IMG/VR virus record: IMGVR_UViG_3300010354_000196
Location: 1 to 41,282 of that record
Strand: one strand, 5' to 3'
Length of the DNA stretch: 41,282 nucleotides
Source of the DNA: a virus
Shown: in pieces, positions 1 to 8,603 of the stretch
How positions within the stretch are numbered: the first letter of the stretch is position 1
Layout: every line of letters starts with the position of its first letter
Translations under genes and position numbers: made by a program
The notes under the pieces: model-generated
The model's database searches: none
Told to the model about the DNA's origin: nothing
What the model saw: the letters and a program-made list of their open reading frames with translations, nothing else

Positions 1-535
1 CAGACACGCTGGAGGCACCAACGGCGCCCGTGGTCAGGCGGCTGCGGAGCGTTCCTGCCGCAACCCCCGTGACCGCAAACGCCCCGGCACTGGCGGCAAG
101 GGTGCGCCCCTTGGCCAAAGCCGCCGCGTTGCCCGTGATCGTCAGCGCACCGGCAGCCGCCGACAGGCTGAGCGGACGGCTCAGGGCTGCGGATACCCCC
201 GTGACCGTGAAGCTGCCAGCAGAGGCCAGCAGAGTCAGAGGACGGCGCAAGATGGCGTTATCGCCTACGTCACGCCACGTCGAGCCGTCCCAATAGCCGG
301 TGCCCCAGTTGTGGCTGACGTAGACCGCACCCGCGTCGGCAACAAGGGTCTTGCCCTTGTTCAGGGTTGCCGCGTTGCCCGTGACGGCAAAGGTGCCGCG
401 AAATGCCGGCAAGCCGCTGGGTCCATACAGCGCCCGCGCAATGCTGCGCGTAGCCCCCCGAGGCGTGAAGGCGGTGGTTCTAGTGAAGATGCCAGGCCGG
501 GCCCAGACGCCAAAGCGGACCCGCGCCCGAGCCAT
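1..535 (-). CDS. Repeat-rich tail/fibre protein, 3' end cut off by the window
   Basis: The ATG is at 535 and the frame is open to the left edge, so the C-terminus is missing. After an Arg-rich start (MARARVRFGVWARPG) the protein contains several copies of a roughly 22-residue beta-rich repeat built on G-x-F-x-V-T-G-x-A-A (GTFAVTGNAA, GSFTVTGVSA, GALTITGNAA, GAFAVTGVAA). The same repeat opens the tail protein at 8603-9613. A short insert around YVSHNWGTGYWDGSTW separates the first copy from the rest. Such repeats are common in phage tail and fibre proteins. It is the last visible gene of the leftward tail cluster, 3 nt after the gene at 539-1363. A host-contact or tail-surface role is inferred. 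Confidence 0.75.
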   Translation of the reverse strand, partial: MARARVRFGVWARPGIFTRTTAFTPRGATRSIARALYGPSGLPAFRGTFAVTGNAATLNKGKTLVADAGAVYVSHNWGTGYWDGSTWRDVGDNAILRRPLTLLASAGSFTVTGVSAALSRPLSLSAAAGALTITGNAAALAKGRTLAASAGAFAVTGVAAGTLRSRLTTGAVGASSVS

Positions 536-538
536 GGC

Positions 539-1363
539 TTAACCCTCCGCGATCTCGATCAGGACGTTTGGTGTGCTGGTGCTGGTGCTTTCAGGCAGGG
601 CCATGAGCATGATGGCCGAGGTGCCGAACACCTCAGGCATCCCCGTGAGATCGGGGCCAAATACCTTGTGGGTGTTGGCTTCCACCCGGCCAGTCCACAA
701 CCGCCGCAGGAACATGGCCGTCACCGCACCCGTGGCGCTGGTGGCACCGTTCACCAGATAGCCATTCATCAGGCGGGCGCCATAGTCGCCAGCGTTCCAA
801 GGCACCCGCAGCACCCGGTTAACCGCCACGTTCTGTGTGCTCACCGTGGCGCTGCTCTCTGCGGTGTTGTTGTCCTGGTCCCGGTAGGACATCTGGAACG
901 TGTGGGCATGGTTGGAGCCTGCAGTGCTCAGCCACACCCACATCTCCACTTCCTCCCATGCCGGGGTGGTCCCATCCGAACGGAAGGGCAGCCGGCCCGA
1001 ATAGTCGGGCTGCGTGCCCAGCGTGACGGTGGTTGTGCCGCTGGTGGGGATGGTGGTAGGACCGGCCCAGAAGATCAGATCAAACAGCGCCAAGGTCTGG
1101 TTGACGGGGGAGAAAGCCTCCACCCGCGACAAGTAGCCCTTGTTGGAGCCGTTGAAGGTCTGGATCGTCGGGAAGCCGGTGGTTGCATCCGTGGGCACCA
1201 GGCCCGTGGTGGTGTTGGCAGGCGAGGATCCAGCGCCGGGGAATCCGGCAGCCGCGAAGGTGGTTGCCCAGTTCCCGGCCGTCGTGGTGACGGCCGCCGA
1301 CTTGCTGATCTGGATGTGCTGCTTGACCGCTCCGATGTACTGATCGAAGTTGGTAATCGCCAT
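539..1363 (-). CDS. Phage structural protein of unknown role (274 aa)
   Basis: The protein starts MAITNFDQYIGAVKQ and is rich in Thr, Ser, Gly and Ala with many predicted beta strands, as in phage adhesion or decoration proteins. No catalytic motif is visible. Its ATG overlaps the stop of the upstream gene as TGATG, which indicates translational coupling with 1363-1800. I recognise the general type from phage tail-fibre neighbourhoods but cannot assign a precise function. Confidence 0.7.
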   Translation of the reverse strand: MAITNFDQYIGAVKQHIQISKSAAVTTTAGNWATTFAAAGFPGAGSSPANTTTGLVPTDATTGFPTIQTFNGSNKGYLSRVEAFSPVNQTLALFDLIFWAGPTTIPTSGTTTVTLGTQPDYSGRLPFRSDGTTPAWEEVEMWVWLSTAGSNHAHTFQMSYRDQDNNTAESSATVSTQNVAVNRVLRVPWNAGDYGARLMNGYLVNGATSATGAVTAMFLRRLWTGRVEANTHKVFGPDLTGMPEVFGTSAIMLMALPESTSTSTPNVLIEIAEG

Positions 1364-1800
1364 CAGGCCACCGTGAACAGGCCGTTGGTCTGGTCAAGGT
1401 CAACGGTGAAGGTCTCGCCGGCTGCCAGGGTGAAGCTGGAGCCGTAATCCCAGTAGCCGATTACTGGGTCAGCGGGGGAGGTAGGGGTGTCGTTGTAGAG
1501 CACGGCATAGCGGGCTGTGAAGCCACCGCCGGATGCCGTCCACACAGGATCGGTGCCGCCTGTGCATTTGAAGGTGCCGGAAGTCTCAGCGCCGGTAATC
1601 GTGCCGACAGAGATACCACCGCTGGTATAGCCGCCGCTGGTGGACAGCTCGGTGATGTCAGCGCGGACGGCGTGAGTAGCAGCGTTGGGCGCGGTGTTGG
1701 TGAGCGCCACTTTCAGCACGTGGCTGGTGCCAGTCTGGAACTGATGCACGCCGCTGCACAGGTCAGCTACGAACTGCTCGTACTTGACGAAAGAGGCCAC
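1363..1800 (-). CDS. Small phage structural protein, fibre-associated type (145 aa)
   Basis: Starts at GTG 1800 (MASFVKYEQFVADLCSG). It is beta-rich, with a central Thr/Ser/Gly stretch and a segment YNDTPTSPADPVIGYWDYG. Proteins beginning V-K-Y-E-x-F-V-x-D-L recur beside tail or fibre genes of many phages, usually without a known role. It couples to the following gene through TGATG. Motif A (GAAACCTAG) lies 23 nt upstream of its start and contains the stop codon of the preceding gene. Confidence 0.7.
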   Translation of the reverse strand: MASFVKYEQFVADLCSGVHQFQTGTSHVLKVALTNTAPNAATHAVRADITELSTSGGYTSGGISVGTITGAETSGTFKCTGGTDPVWTASGGGFTARYAVLYNDTPTSPADPVIGYWDYGSSFTLAAGETFTVDLDQTNGLFTVA

Positions 1801-1823
1801 GGAGAGAAATCGGCGGTGGTCCC

Positions 1824-1833
1824 CTAGGTTTCC
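1824..1833 (-). promoter_or_regulatory. Motif A copy (GGAAACCTAG)
   Basis: Read on the minus strand this is GGAAACCTAG. It holds the TAG stop of the gene at 1824-2573 and lies 23 nt before the GTG at 1800. It is a GGAAACC variant of the recurring motif. Confidence 0.5.
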
Positions 1834-2573
1834 AGCGTGATGCTCAGCTCATCCACCACGCCACTGACCGCGCTGATCTCCAACCACACAAAGGCATCCG
1901 CCGGAATCGGCATCTGGGCCAGCGCCACGCTGGTGCCCGTGGTGGTGCTGGTGACGGTGGTGCTGACCGTGGCGGCCGTGCCGCTGGCCGTGCGGTCTGC
2001 GGCGTGTTTGATGACAAAGGTGACGCTGGGGCTGCTGGCACCCTGCAACACCGCCAGCACCGCCGTCAGCGTCACGTCCGTATCGGCACGGAACAGCGTG
2101 AAGTCGTCGCCCGCAACCGGCGCCGTGATGCTGATGCTCTTGGGCAGTTCCAGGTTGGCCAGACCCGTTGGCGGCGTGTAGTTGAGAATCCCTGCCTCGC
2201 TCGGGATCCTCAGCTGCATCTGGTTCTTCGGCCCCACCCGCTCGGGCACGTTGATCCGGGTGACCGTAGATCCTGAGAACGAGTAGAGCAGTATGCCGGC
2301 CACCGTGTTCAGGTTGGCATCCCCTTCCCAGTCGGTCAGGTACACCGTCCATTCCCGTGTTGCCCCCTGCCCCTGGTACTGCAGAACCGGCGTTAGGTCC
2401 GGCTCAACCAAGATGACGCACTCGAGCCCGCTCACCCGCGTACCCGGTGCCAGGCCTTCCCCTGCAGAGCGCACGGCAATGGATGGCGTGGTGACCCCGT
2501 TAGCCAGCGTGTAGAGCCCCAGGAACGGGCTCAGCACCGTTGCCAGCTGGCCTCTGAGGGTGAGCACGTCCAT
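1824..2573 (-). CDS. Tail protein with beta-rich C-terminal part (249 aa)
   Basis: Residues 1-130 (MDVLTLRGQLATVLSP onward, with LECVILVEPDLTPVLQ and REWTVYLTDWEGDANL) form a compact alpha/beta domain resembling small tail-completion or minor tail proteins. Residues 130-249 are Thr/Ser/Ala-rich beta strands typical of an exposed appendage. The ATG lies 4 nt after the stop of the chaperone frame. The last residues ET plus stop are encoded inside a motif A copy. Tail terminator is one possibility for the N-terminal domain, but I cannot confirm it. Confidence 0.65.
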   Translation of the reverse strand: MDVLTLRGQLATVLSPFLGLYTLANGVTTPSIAVRSAGEGLAPGTRVSGLECVILVEPDLTPVLQYQGQGATREWTVYLTDWEGDANLNTVAGILLYSFSGSTVTRINVPERVGPKNQMQLRIPSEAGILNYTPPTGLANLELPKSISITAPVAGDDFTLFRADTDVTLTAVLAVLQGASSPSVTFVIKHAADRTASGTAATVSTTVTSTTTGTSVALAQMPIPADAFVWLEISAVSGVVDELSITLET

Positions 2574-2577
2574 GCTT

Positions 2578-3234
2578 TCAGGTTGCCATCAAAAGCAGGT
2601 CGCCCTCTAGCCATGCTGCCGCGTAACGGTTGGGCACCGTGAGGTCGTAGTGCAGCAATGGCCGGTCCATGTCCCGAACCCTGACTGGCCCATGTAGCGG
2701 CTTGGCCACGCACACCAGCCCACCGCGCACGTTCCGGCCCTCCAGCTTGGGTGCCAGCACCCACACCACGCCATCGTCTGACCGCAGGCACCGCAGGCCA
2801 GGGGGTGCCACGTCAGGATTGGAAGCCTTCAGGATCTCAGGCCAAGCTGCCAGCAGGATCGGGGGTGCTTGCCCCTCCCGCTGCAGGCTCAGCGCCACTG
2901 CCGCCACCTGGGGCGATAGGCCCTCACTGCTGCTGGCCTTCTGCTCACGCTGGAACAGGGCCACGTCTGCCGGCATGAACGGCTCTTTGCGCTTTTTCTC
3001 GTCCCTGTTCAGGTTCAGGGTCGTGGAATGCAGGTAGGCAATTGGCAGCTCTGCCAGCGCCGCCGCGTCCATCCGCATTCGCTGCAGATGGTTCCATGCC
3101 CTGATGACCACGGCCCGCCGTTCATCCCCAAAGGTGGCCCGGTGGAACTGGCCAGGGAACGCGGCGATCAGGCTCCAGAAGATCTCTTCCCAGTCCCACG
3201 TTTCGGGCTGCCACCGCCCGCTGGCGGCTTTCCC
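2578..3234 (-). CDS. Tail assembly chaperone, T-like part reached by -1 frameshift
   Basis: This frame is open from the slippery site at 3234 to the TGA at 2578 and has no good start near its beginning; the first possible start is a GTG at 3111. It continues from the upstream gene in the -1 frame and encodes WDWEEIFWSLIAAFPGQF then NRDEKKRKEPFMPADVALF. Ribosomes slipping at GGGAAAG would make a fusion of about 391 residues. In lambda and many siphoviruses a G/GT pair made this way coats the tape measure protein during tail assembly. The equivalence rests on the frame structure and the identical heptamer, not on residue matches. Confidence 0.7.
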   Translation of the reverse strand, partial: GKAASGRWQPETWDWEEIFWSLIAAFPGQFHRATFGDERRAVVIRAWNHLQRMRMDAAALAELPIAYLHSTTLNLNRDEKKRKEPFMPADVALFQREQKASSSEGLSPQVAAVALSLQREGQAPPILLAAWPEILKASNPDVAPPGLRCLRSDDGVVWVLAPKLEGRNVRGGLVCVAKPLHGPVRVRDMDRPLLHYDLTVPNRYAAAWLEGDLLLMAT

Positions 3235-3752
3235 AGCTCTTCCTCACTCCTGGGCTTGCTGGGCAGGTCTTCCGTGACCGTTTCATCCTCGGCCAGCCGG
3301 TACAGCTCATCGAAGAGCCGGCGATGAAGGCCCTGGGTGTCCGCCATGGTCCATTCGGGCATCCCAAGCCGGTGGCGAATCAGGGCGGTCACGGTGGCCT
3401 GCCTTGTGCGCTCCCCTGCGCTGCGCAGCACTTGGCCCATCTCTTCCATCCGCGCCGCGTGGCGCAGCTTCATGGTCAAGGCTTCGGGTTCCAACTCGCG
3501 GCCGGCCACTGCCGCTTCCACCAGCTCAAAGGCCTCCACTAGCGTCACCCCCTCGGCTTTGGCAATCGCATCAGCGATCTGCGCAGCTTTGACAAAGGTG
3601 CTCTGATCGCCTGAGAGCAGATCCTGAATCGTGGCACTCTCTGCCACCGTCAGACCGCCCAGAACAGGCACCTCCAGCGTGCCACTGGCCTCATTGCCAA
3701 CCACGCGCTTGGATGCCTTTGCCGGGGCTTGCAGGAACGGTAGAGCGGTCAT
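3168..3752 (-). CDS. Tail assembly chaperone, G-like protein (194 aa)
   Basis: Starts at ATG 3752 (MTALPFLQAPAKASKRV). It is mostly helical and acidic to neutral (AAQIADAIAKAEGVTL, HAARMEEMGQVLRSAG), ending in a Pro/Gly/Lys tail that looks like readthrough past the useful domain. Near the end, codons CTG GGA AAG present the lambda slippery heptamer GGGAAAG, and the -1 frame continues for about 215 codons. The start overlaps the stop of the 42-residue gene upstream as ATGA. The gene sits after the tail tip and lectin genes, whereas G/GT genes normally lie between tail tube and tape measure. Confidence 0.7.
   Translation of the reverse strand: MTALPFLQAPAKASKRVVGNEASGTLEVPVLGGLTVAESATIQDLLSGDQSTFVKAAQIADAIAKAEGVTLVEAFELVEAAVAGRELEPEALTMKLRHAARMEEMGQVLRSAGERTRQATVTALIRHRLGMPEWTMADTQGLHRRLFDELYRLAEDETVTEDLPSKPRSEEELGKPPAGGGSPKRGTGKRSSGA
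3228..3234 (-). other. Programmed -1 ribosomal frameshift site GGGAAAG
   Basis: The minus strand reads CTG GGA AAG in the 0 frame, so both tRNAs can re-pair on GGG AAA in the -1 frame. This is the heptamer lambda uses to make gpGT. The two reading frames overlap for 67 nt (3168-3234), and GC-rich sequence downstream could stall the ribosome. Confidence 0.7.
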
Positions 3753-3877
3753 GAGGATGCCTTGGTGATGGTGCGTGCGAGCTGTTCACGCTTGAGGCGT
3801 GACTGCCGGTTGAGTTGTGCGATGGCCTGCAGCCTGGCAAGCAGCTGCTGGGGCATCTGTGACTGCGGTGCGTTCAT
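3749..3877 (-). CDS. Small helical protein (42 aa)
   Basis: Frame MNAPQSQMPQQLLARL to TITKASS. It is basic and Gln/Arg/Leu-rich with the look of a single amphipathic helix. ATGA overlaps join it to genes on both sides (stop 3749 with start 3752; start 3877 with stop 3874), which is strong evidence that it is translated. Function unknown. It could be a partner of the tail chaperone. Confidence 0.55.
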   Translation of the reverse strand: MNAPQSQMPQQLLARLQAIAQLNRQSRLKREQLARTITKASS

Positions 3878-5031
3878 GCTAGAGACGTGATGGAAGTGGG
3901 CGGCGTGTAGGTGTTGCCGGTGTAAAGCGCGCGGGGGGTGAAACGAAAGCCGTGGGCCTTTGATGGCTGGCTAATTGTTGGCGCACTTCCCGTGTCGTCA
4001 AACGCAAAACCAATGTCTGCGTAGACTCCTAACAGTCTCGCGGCCGGGTTGGGACTACTAGGCGTGTCCCATGCTGGCAGCAGTTCGGCGCTTACCTCTG
4101 GACTGTATGCCACCCGCTGCCCGTTGTAGTAGCGCGAAACGTTGCGAGTCGTCGGGCTTGATCCTGGCTGCTGAACAACTGCAACGTGATGCCAAACTGC
4201 TGGATCCGCAACGGACGCGATAACGTCTGCCGTCACTCCGGGAATCTCGATGTTTGTAGCGCTGTAAGACGCTGCCCCGTAGTCAATGTTCAGAACGCGA
4301 TAAGGCGTGTAAGTCGTTTCGTCTACTTGATCCCAAAGATGGCCAATCGACAATCCAACGACGCCGGGGATTGCCACCTGGATTGAGCTTTGAAAATACG
4401 GGGACCCTGCAATGGCAGGCATCAATCGCAGCAACGCCTCAAACGTCAACGATCGAGACAGGGGCTCCTTGCCCGTGCCGCCAGTTGCCTGCAGTGCGTA
4501 GGAGCATGTGCGATCCCCGTCCGCAAACACTGGCGCCGTGGCCATGTATGCGGCGCCGCGCCCAGCAGGTCCCCCTGATGCGTCGAACTGAAACAGGAAC
4601 GGTTCAGCGTTAGAAAACGCAAACGGCGGCAATCCGCGCACCTTGGCCCTGAACTCCGCGTCAGACGGGACCAGCAGCCACGATTTGCCGCCCCGAGGCG
4701 TCGCCGCCACCTTGGGCCCCGTGTAGTACTCCGGCACGCCAGACCGCAGCGTCCCTGCCCGCAGCTGGGCATCCAGATCAGCCAATGGGCTTGCGCTGGC
4801 AGCCTGACTGGCCCTGTTTCGGCCGTTTGCACTGGGGCCACCAAGCCCACCAGACCCGCCACCGCTGCCCGCAGCGCCATCCACACCGCGTTCAATCGCC
4901 CCCTGGATCTTGGCCTTATCCCGCTCCCCTTGCTCACGCTCCAACCGCTTCTCGCGGTTCACCGCTGCCAAGGCACTCACCCGCTGTGAAAGCAGGGCCT
5001 GAGCAACGTCAACGCTGATGCGAGTGCCCAT
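3874..5031 (-). CDS. Tail protein with LamG/ConA-like lectin fold (385 aa)
   Basis: The N-terminus is helical and charged (NREKRLEREQGERDKAKI), followed by a Gly/Ser linker near residues 50-80 and a large beta-rich region. Around residues 285-315 the pattern WHHVAVVQQ...YYNGQRV matches the laminin-G / concanavalin A-like lectin signature (W-H-H-V-A-V, then Y-x-G-Q-x-V). Such domains in tail proteins bind surface glycans. A receptor-binding role is inferred. The start couples to the 5031-5483 gene as TGATG, and the stop overlaps the next start as ATGA. Confidence 0.7.
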   Translation of the reverse strand: MGTRISVDVAQALLSQRVSALAAVNREKRLEREQGERDKAKIQGAIERGVDGAAGSGGGSGGLGGPSANGRNRASQAASASPLADLDAQLRAGTLRSGVPEYYTGPKVAATPRGGKSWLLVPSDAEFRAKVRGLPPFAFSNAEPFLFQFDASGGPAGRGAAYMATAPVFADGDRTCSYALQATGGTGKEPLSRSLTFEALLRLMPAIAGSPYFQSSIQVAIPGVVGLSIGHLWDQVDETTYTPYRVLNIDYGAASYSATNIEIPGVTADVIASVADPAVWHHVAVVQQPGSSPTTRNVSRYYNGQRVAYSPEVSAELLPAWDTPSSPNPAARLLGVYADIGFAFDDTGSAPTISQPSKAHGFRFTPRALYTGNTYTPPTSITSLA

Positions 5032-5483
5032 CAGCTAGCCGCAAACAGCTGGATTCGGTAGGTCACGGGCACATCAGGCGCCAGCGTGACGGCCGGCGAC
5101 TCGACAAGTAGCGAATGCACCCGCGTCTCCTCTGTCCATCCCCCGCTGCCGTTGTCAGTCCCGAGCACGACGTAGATCCGGTCGTAGGTGATGCTGCCAC
5201 CACTGGGGGTGAACACCGCATAGATGTAGGTGTTGGCCCCACTGGTGCCGCCCATCTCGTAGCGGGAGTCCGTGGCATCAAAAGCGCCGGCCTCCACCAC
5301 GTCGGTGAAGTCCACATAGCCACTGCCCGACACCTTGACGGAATCCCAGTCGGTGACGGTGCTTTCTGCCGTGAAGCCGGTGGATCCCACGTTGGCCAGG
5401 CTGACGCGGACGCGCTTGCCCTCGTAGCAAAGGCCTGCCACACGGGCTAGCTCATGGGTGCTCAGGGTTGCGGTGAGGGCCAC
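5031..5483 (-). CDS. Beta-rich minor tail protein (150 aa)
   Basis: Starts at GTG 5483 (MALTATLSTHELARVAGL) and is mostly beta strand with Gly/Ser loops. The segment YIYAVFTPSGGSITYDRIYV suggests a phage-tail beta-sandwich. A motif A copy ends 17 nt upstream of the GTG. Its position between the tail tip protein and the lectin-like protein suggests a distal tail component. I recognise no specific family. Confidence 0.65.
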   Translation of the reverse strand: MALTATLSTHELARVAGLCYEGKRVRVSLANVGSTGFTAESTVTDWDSVKVSGSGYVDFTDVVEAGAFDATDSRYEMGGTSGANTYIYAVFTPSGGSITYDRIYVVLGTDNGSGGWTEETRVHSLLVESPAVTLAPDVPVTYRIQLFAAS

Positions 5484-5500
5484 GGTCTACAGCGTATGAG

Positions 5501-5510
5501 CTAGGTTGCC
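5501..5510 (-). promoter_or_regulatory. Motif A copy (GGCAACCTAG)
   Basis: GGCAACCTAG on the minus strand immediately follows the TAG stop of 5511-8603 and lies 17 nt before the GTG at 5483. Here the motif is entirely non-coding, so its conservation cannot be explained by protein sequence. Confidence 0.6.
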
Positions 5511-8500
5511 CTAAGCCTTGATCAGTGCCGCATCGTTGCCGGTGACATCGACTGCGCCAACTTCGGCGGCGATCAGGGAGTCTTTCTTCAGGGTGGCATC
5601 CAGCCCCTCGACAAAAAAGTCTCCGGTCGTCACCATTGATGCCGAGATCCCAACCACAACGCCTATCGCCACCTCGCGTTCCAGCGGCACCACGGCATAG
5701 CCAATCCGCTTCACCCGCAGTCCGACCCTCACCCCGCGCTCCACGGTTACCGTCTGCGCCGTCGGCGGAATGATGAAGTCCGGGGCCAGCGTTTCCGGGT
5801 ACTCCACCACATCCAGGCTAGGAATGCTCTCCAGCGCATCACCAGGCGCTGCAGGGTCAAAGTTCGGCGGCACCGGAATGCTGCTCCAGGGCACTGCCCC
5901 AGGTGTCGTCGTGCTGCTAGGCACCGCAGGCAGACTCGTCACGGTGGAAGGCACCGGGAAATAGGCCGGGCCCGCACCGCCAATGCCGCCCACCAGCAGC
6001 GCGTCAATGTTGGCCACCACGCCATTGCTGTCAAAAGCCACCGTGATCCCATTGGTCCGATACGCCCCCACCACTCCAGCCAGATCGAGGTAGATCGGCT
6101 CCAGCGGATACCGGGGCACCGACCACGGCACGACTTGAAGGCTCATGCCGTAGCGGTTCCCGTAAGCAATCGTGCGTTGTGCCCGCGCGTAGCGCAGAGC
6201 CAAGGCATTGGCGTTCTGCTGCTGGTACTCAGCCCACTGCTCCTGATACCCATTTTCCCGGTCCCACGTCTTTGGGATCGCAGGGCTCAGCGGCAGCCGC
6301 AGATCGGGCGGGCCAGGGTTGCCCCCAGTCTGCCGACCTGGCGGCGGATCGCCCCCAGTGTCTCCGCTGTCCGCCCCATCAGGCTCTCTAGGCTTTGACG
6401 AATCAGCCGGCGCGGCAGGCCGCAATCCAAAGTTTGGATCGTACCGGGTGTTACTGCTTTGCCCTGCAAATACCAATGACGTGGCATCTGCCAGCCACTG
6501 GGATGAGCCCACGGCTTCTGCCTGTGCGTTTAGACGCTGTTGTCCTTCCGGTGTTTTGTAGGCTGCTGCATAGCGTGTTGTGACCGTGCGCGTGATCCCC
6601 CTTGAGCGATCCCTGTAATACTCGGTCCGCACTCGTTCCCCGACATAGGCCGGATAGGTCAGAGGAGGCAACATTCCATCCGGCCAGCTTAAAGCGCCAA
6701 TCGCAATCTCCCCAGGCTCATAGGTGGTAACCGTTTCGGATACAGGTTCCTCGTCAACCTCCCCGATAAGCCCAAGGTTTCTGGCATCACCAAGGGTGAG
6801 GCGTGGGTTCTGCTGTGTATCAGGATCATTGACGGTGCCGGTCGCAATTTCCCAATAAGTACCAGTGAAGCGATACGCGCATTTCCCGTAACGATGAACA
6901 GACCCAGCAGCAGCGCCACTTGGAAATGACAAATCAGCCGGACAGTCTCCATTGATAACGCAGGCGCCCCACCCGATGCCATCCTCTGTCGGGCTGTTCG
7001 GATCTTTACCTTCGATTGGCTTGTACTGCGTCAGCGTTACAGTCGTCACCGGCACTGAACCGCTAATGTCTGGGTTGCTGCCAGCCTCTAGATGACGCTG
7101 CACCGCGTTGCCAAGAGATGCGGCACGGCCGATTTGTTGGCGTTCCTCCTTATAGCTGATGTTTCCGTTGGCATTTGCCTGCTCTCTAGTAGAAGACGAC
7201 GGATAGTGTGTATAGGAAGCGGTGGCAGCCTCACCGCTTAGGGTCTGGTAAGAGACCGTGGTTGTTTCTCTGCTGCCGCTGGTAAAAGTCCAAAAGGTAC
7301 TCCCTCCCTCTGGGCCATCCGGCGGGGGCGGATCTGTTGCCGGCTGTTCCTCTAGGTCCCTTGCCAGATCCTCAGGCGTTGGGCTGGAATCCTTGACCCG
7401 GATATAGACGGTTGCGCTGTTCGATAGCTGGTATCCGTCCGTGACCTGATACGAGAAGGTCGCGGTGCCGTTGAAGCCCTGCTCAGGCGTGAACACCACG
7501 CCTTGCTGTGTCTGTGTGACGCTGCCGCCATTGCCTCCGCTGACGCTGAATAGTGCCAGCGAGGCGCCAGGGCGCTGGAGCGCCAACGTAGCAGGGTCTT
7601 GCCATGTACGGCCCGTAAATAGGCCGTTGATAAGCGTCACAGGGTCGCCTAAGTACGACGCGCCTCCAACGAAGTCGTAGGCGACTGGTGCGACAGGCTC
7701 AGGCTCGGGCGCCTTCGGGGGCTCGCGTGGCGTGTCCCGAAACTCGATAACCGGATCATCCATCGGCAGTTCACCCGAGCCAATGGGAGCAATATCAATG
7801 ATGTCAACTTCGCGGATTACAGGACCGGAGGAAGGTTCCTGCAGCGACATAGCTTGTATGACCAGCCGCTCTTGCTCGTCAAGATAGCCGACGTAGCTTT
7901 CGGCACTCAGCAGCTGCTCCATCGCAGCAACGTAGCCGTTGCTCAGATCAACTTGGTTTTCCTCGTAATCGCTGCTAAGCGGAATGCCGGTGCTGGTCAG
8001 GGCCAGGGCTGCCAGGCACTTGATGAAGATGGTCCGCGCCGCGATTGTGACCGGGGCCTTGAACTCCTCATCTGCCGGGCGGTCTGGGTTCTGTTCAAAC
8101 GGTGAGGTAGTTGGGTTGGTCCAGTCAAAGGCGAACTCATCTTCTGGGTTGATGATCTCCGTTTTCCAGCAGATGCCGTTAAAGACCCGTCGCTGAATCT
8201 GCGGGCTGTTGCCAAACTCAGGAGGCGGATACGGCAGTGGTGTGTCGAGCTGGTCGCCGGGCTGCGGATCGGGCGGGTAGGCGGTGGTGCCGAGGGTGGG
8301 GCCCTGCTTTTTCTGCTCCAGCCATACGAGCTTGTCGCCCAGTTGCACCGTGGTGGTCTGGCGCAGGGGGTCAGCGAAGCTGCTCAGCACCCGCAACACC
8401 CTGGGCACCAGTGCTAGCTGGCCGTCACGCACGTAGGCGAGCTTGACGATGGTGCCGGCCTCGGGCACCACAATGCCCCGCAGGATGAGTTGGCCACGGC

Positions 8501-8603
8501 AGCGGATCAAGCCCTGGCCTACTGCGAGGGCCTCGTCGCTCCAGTTGCCGCTGATGACCTCACCGAGGCTGCAGCTGATCTTGGCGCGGATGTCGGCAAC
8601 CAT
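5511..8603 (-). CDS. Large tail tip / central tail protein (1030 aa)
   Basis: The N-terminal 150 residues (MVADIRAKISCSLGEV, then RGIVVPEAGTIVKLAYV) resemble tail hub or baseplate domains that follow the tape measure gene. Residues about 370-400 (FTPEQGFNGTATFSYQVTDG) match the cadherin-like/VCBS beta-sandwich repeat found in bacterial and phage adhesins. Pro-rich linkers follow, then a second mixed domain and a Thr/Val-rich C-terminus. Size and place (tape measure, small tail protein, this gene) fit the tail-tip protein that contacts the host. Its ATG overlaps the preceding stop. No enzymatic motif is visible. Confidence 0.75.
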   Translation of the reverse strand: MVADIRAKISCSLGEVISGNWSDEALAVGQGLIRCRGQLILRGIVVPEAGTIVKLAYVRDGQLALVPRVLRVLSSFADPLRQTTTVQLGDKLVWLEQKKQGPTLGTTAYPPDPQPGDQLDTPLPYPPPEFGNSPQIQRRVFNGICWKTEIINPEDEFAFDWTNPTTSPFEQNPDRPADEEFKAPVTIAARTIFIKCLAALALTSTGIPLSSDYEENQVDLSNGYVAAMEQLLSAESYVGYLDEQERLVIQAMSLQEPSSGPVIREVDIIDIAPIGSGELPMDDPVIEFRDTPREPPKAPEPEPVAPVAYDFVGGASYLGDPVTLINGLFTGRTWQDPATLALQRPGASLALFSVSGGNGGSVTQTQQGVVFTPEQGFNGTATFSYQVTDGYQLSNSATVYIRVKDSSPTPEDLARDLEEQPATDPPPPDGPEGGSTFWTFTSGSRETTTVSYQTLSGEAATASYTHYPSSSTREQANANGNISYKEERQQIGRAASLGNAVQRHLEAGSNPDISGSVPVTTVTLTQYKPIEGKDPNSPTEDGIGWGACVINGDCPADLSFPSGAAAGSVHRYGKCAYRFTGTYWEIATGTVNDPDTQQNPRLTLGDARNLGLIGEVDEEPVSETVTTYEPGEIAIGALSWPDGMLPPLTYPAYVGERVRTEYYRDRSRGITRTVTTRYAAAYKTPEGQQRLNAQAEAVGSSQWLADATSLVFAGQSSNTRYDPNFGLRPAAPADSSKPREPDGADSGDTGGDPPPGRQTGGNPGPPDLRLPLSPAIPKTWDRENGYQEQWAEYQQQNANALALRYARAQRTIAYGNRYGMSLQVVPWSVPRYPLEPIYLDLAGVVGAYRTNGITVAFDSNGVVANIDALLVGGIGGAGPAYFPVPSTVTSLPAVPSSTTTPGAVPWSSIPVPPNFDPAAPGDALESIPSLDVVEYPETLAPDFIIPPTAQTVTVERGVRVGLRVKRIGYAVVPLEREVAIGVVVGISASMVTTGDFFVEGLDATLKKDSLIAAEVGAVDVTGNDAALIKA

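Noticed and set aside
311-1447. Long plus-strand frame over the left-end tail genes
   Set aside because: It is antisense to three coupled minus-strand genes with natural protein composition; the frame reads as low-complexity Gly/Arg/His sequence.
2578-3111. Independent gene starting at GTG 3111
   Set aside because: The open frame extends upstream without a better start into the slippery site, so it is better read as the frameshift extension.
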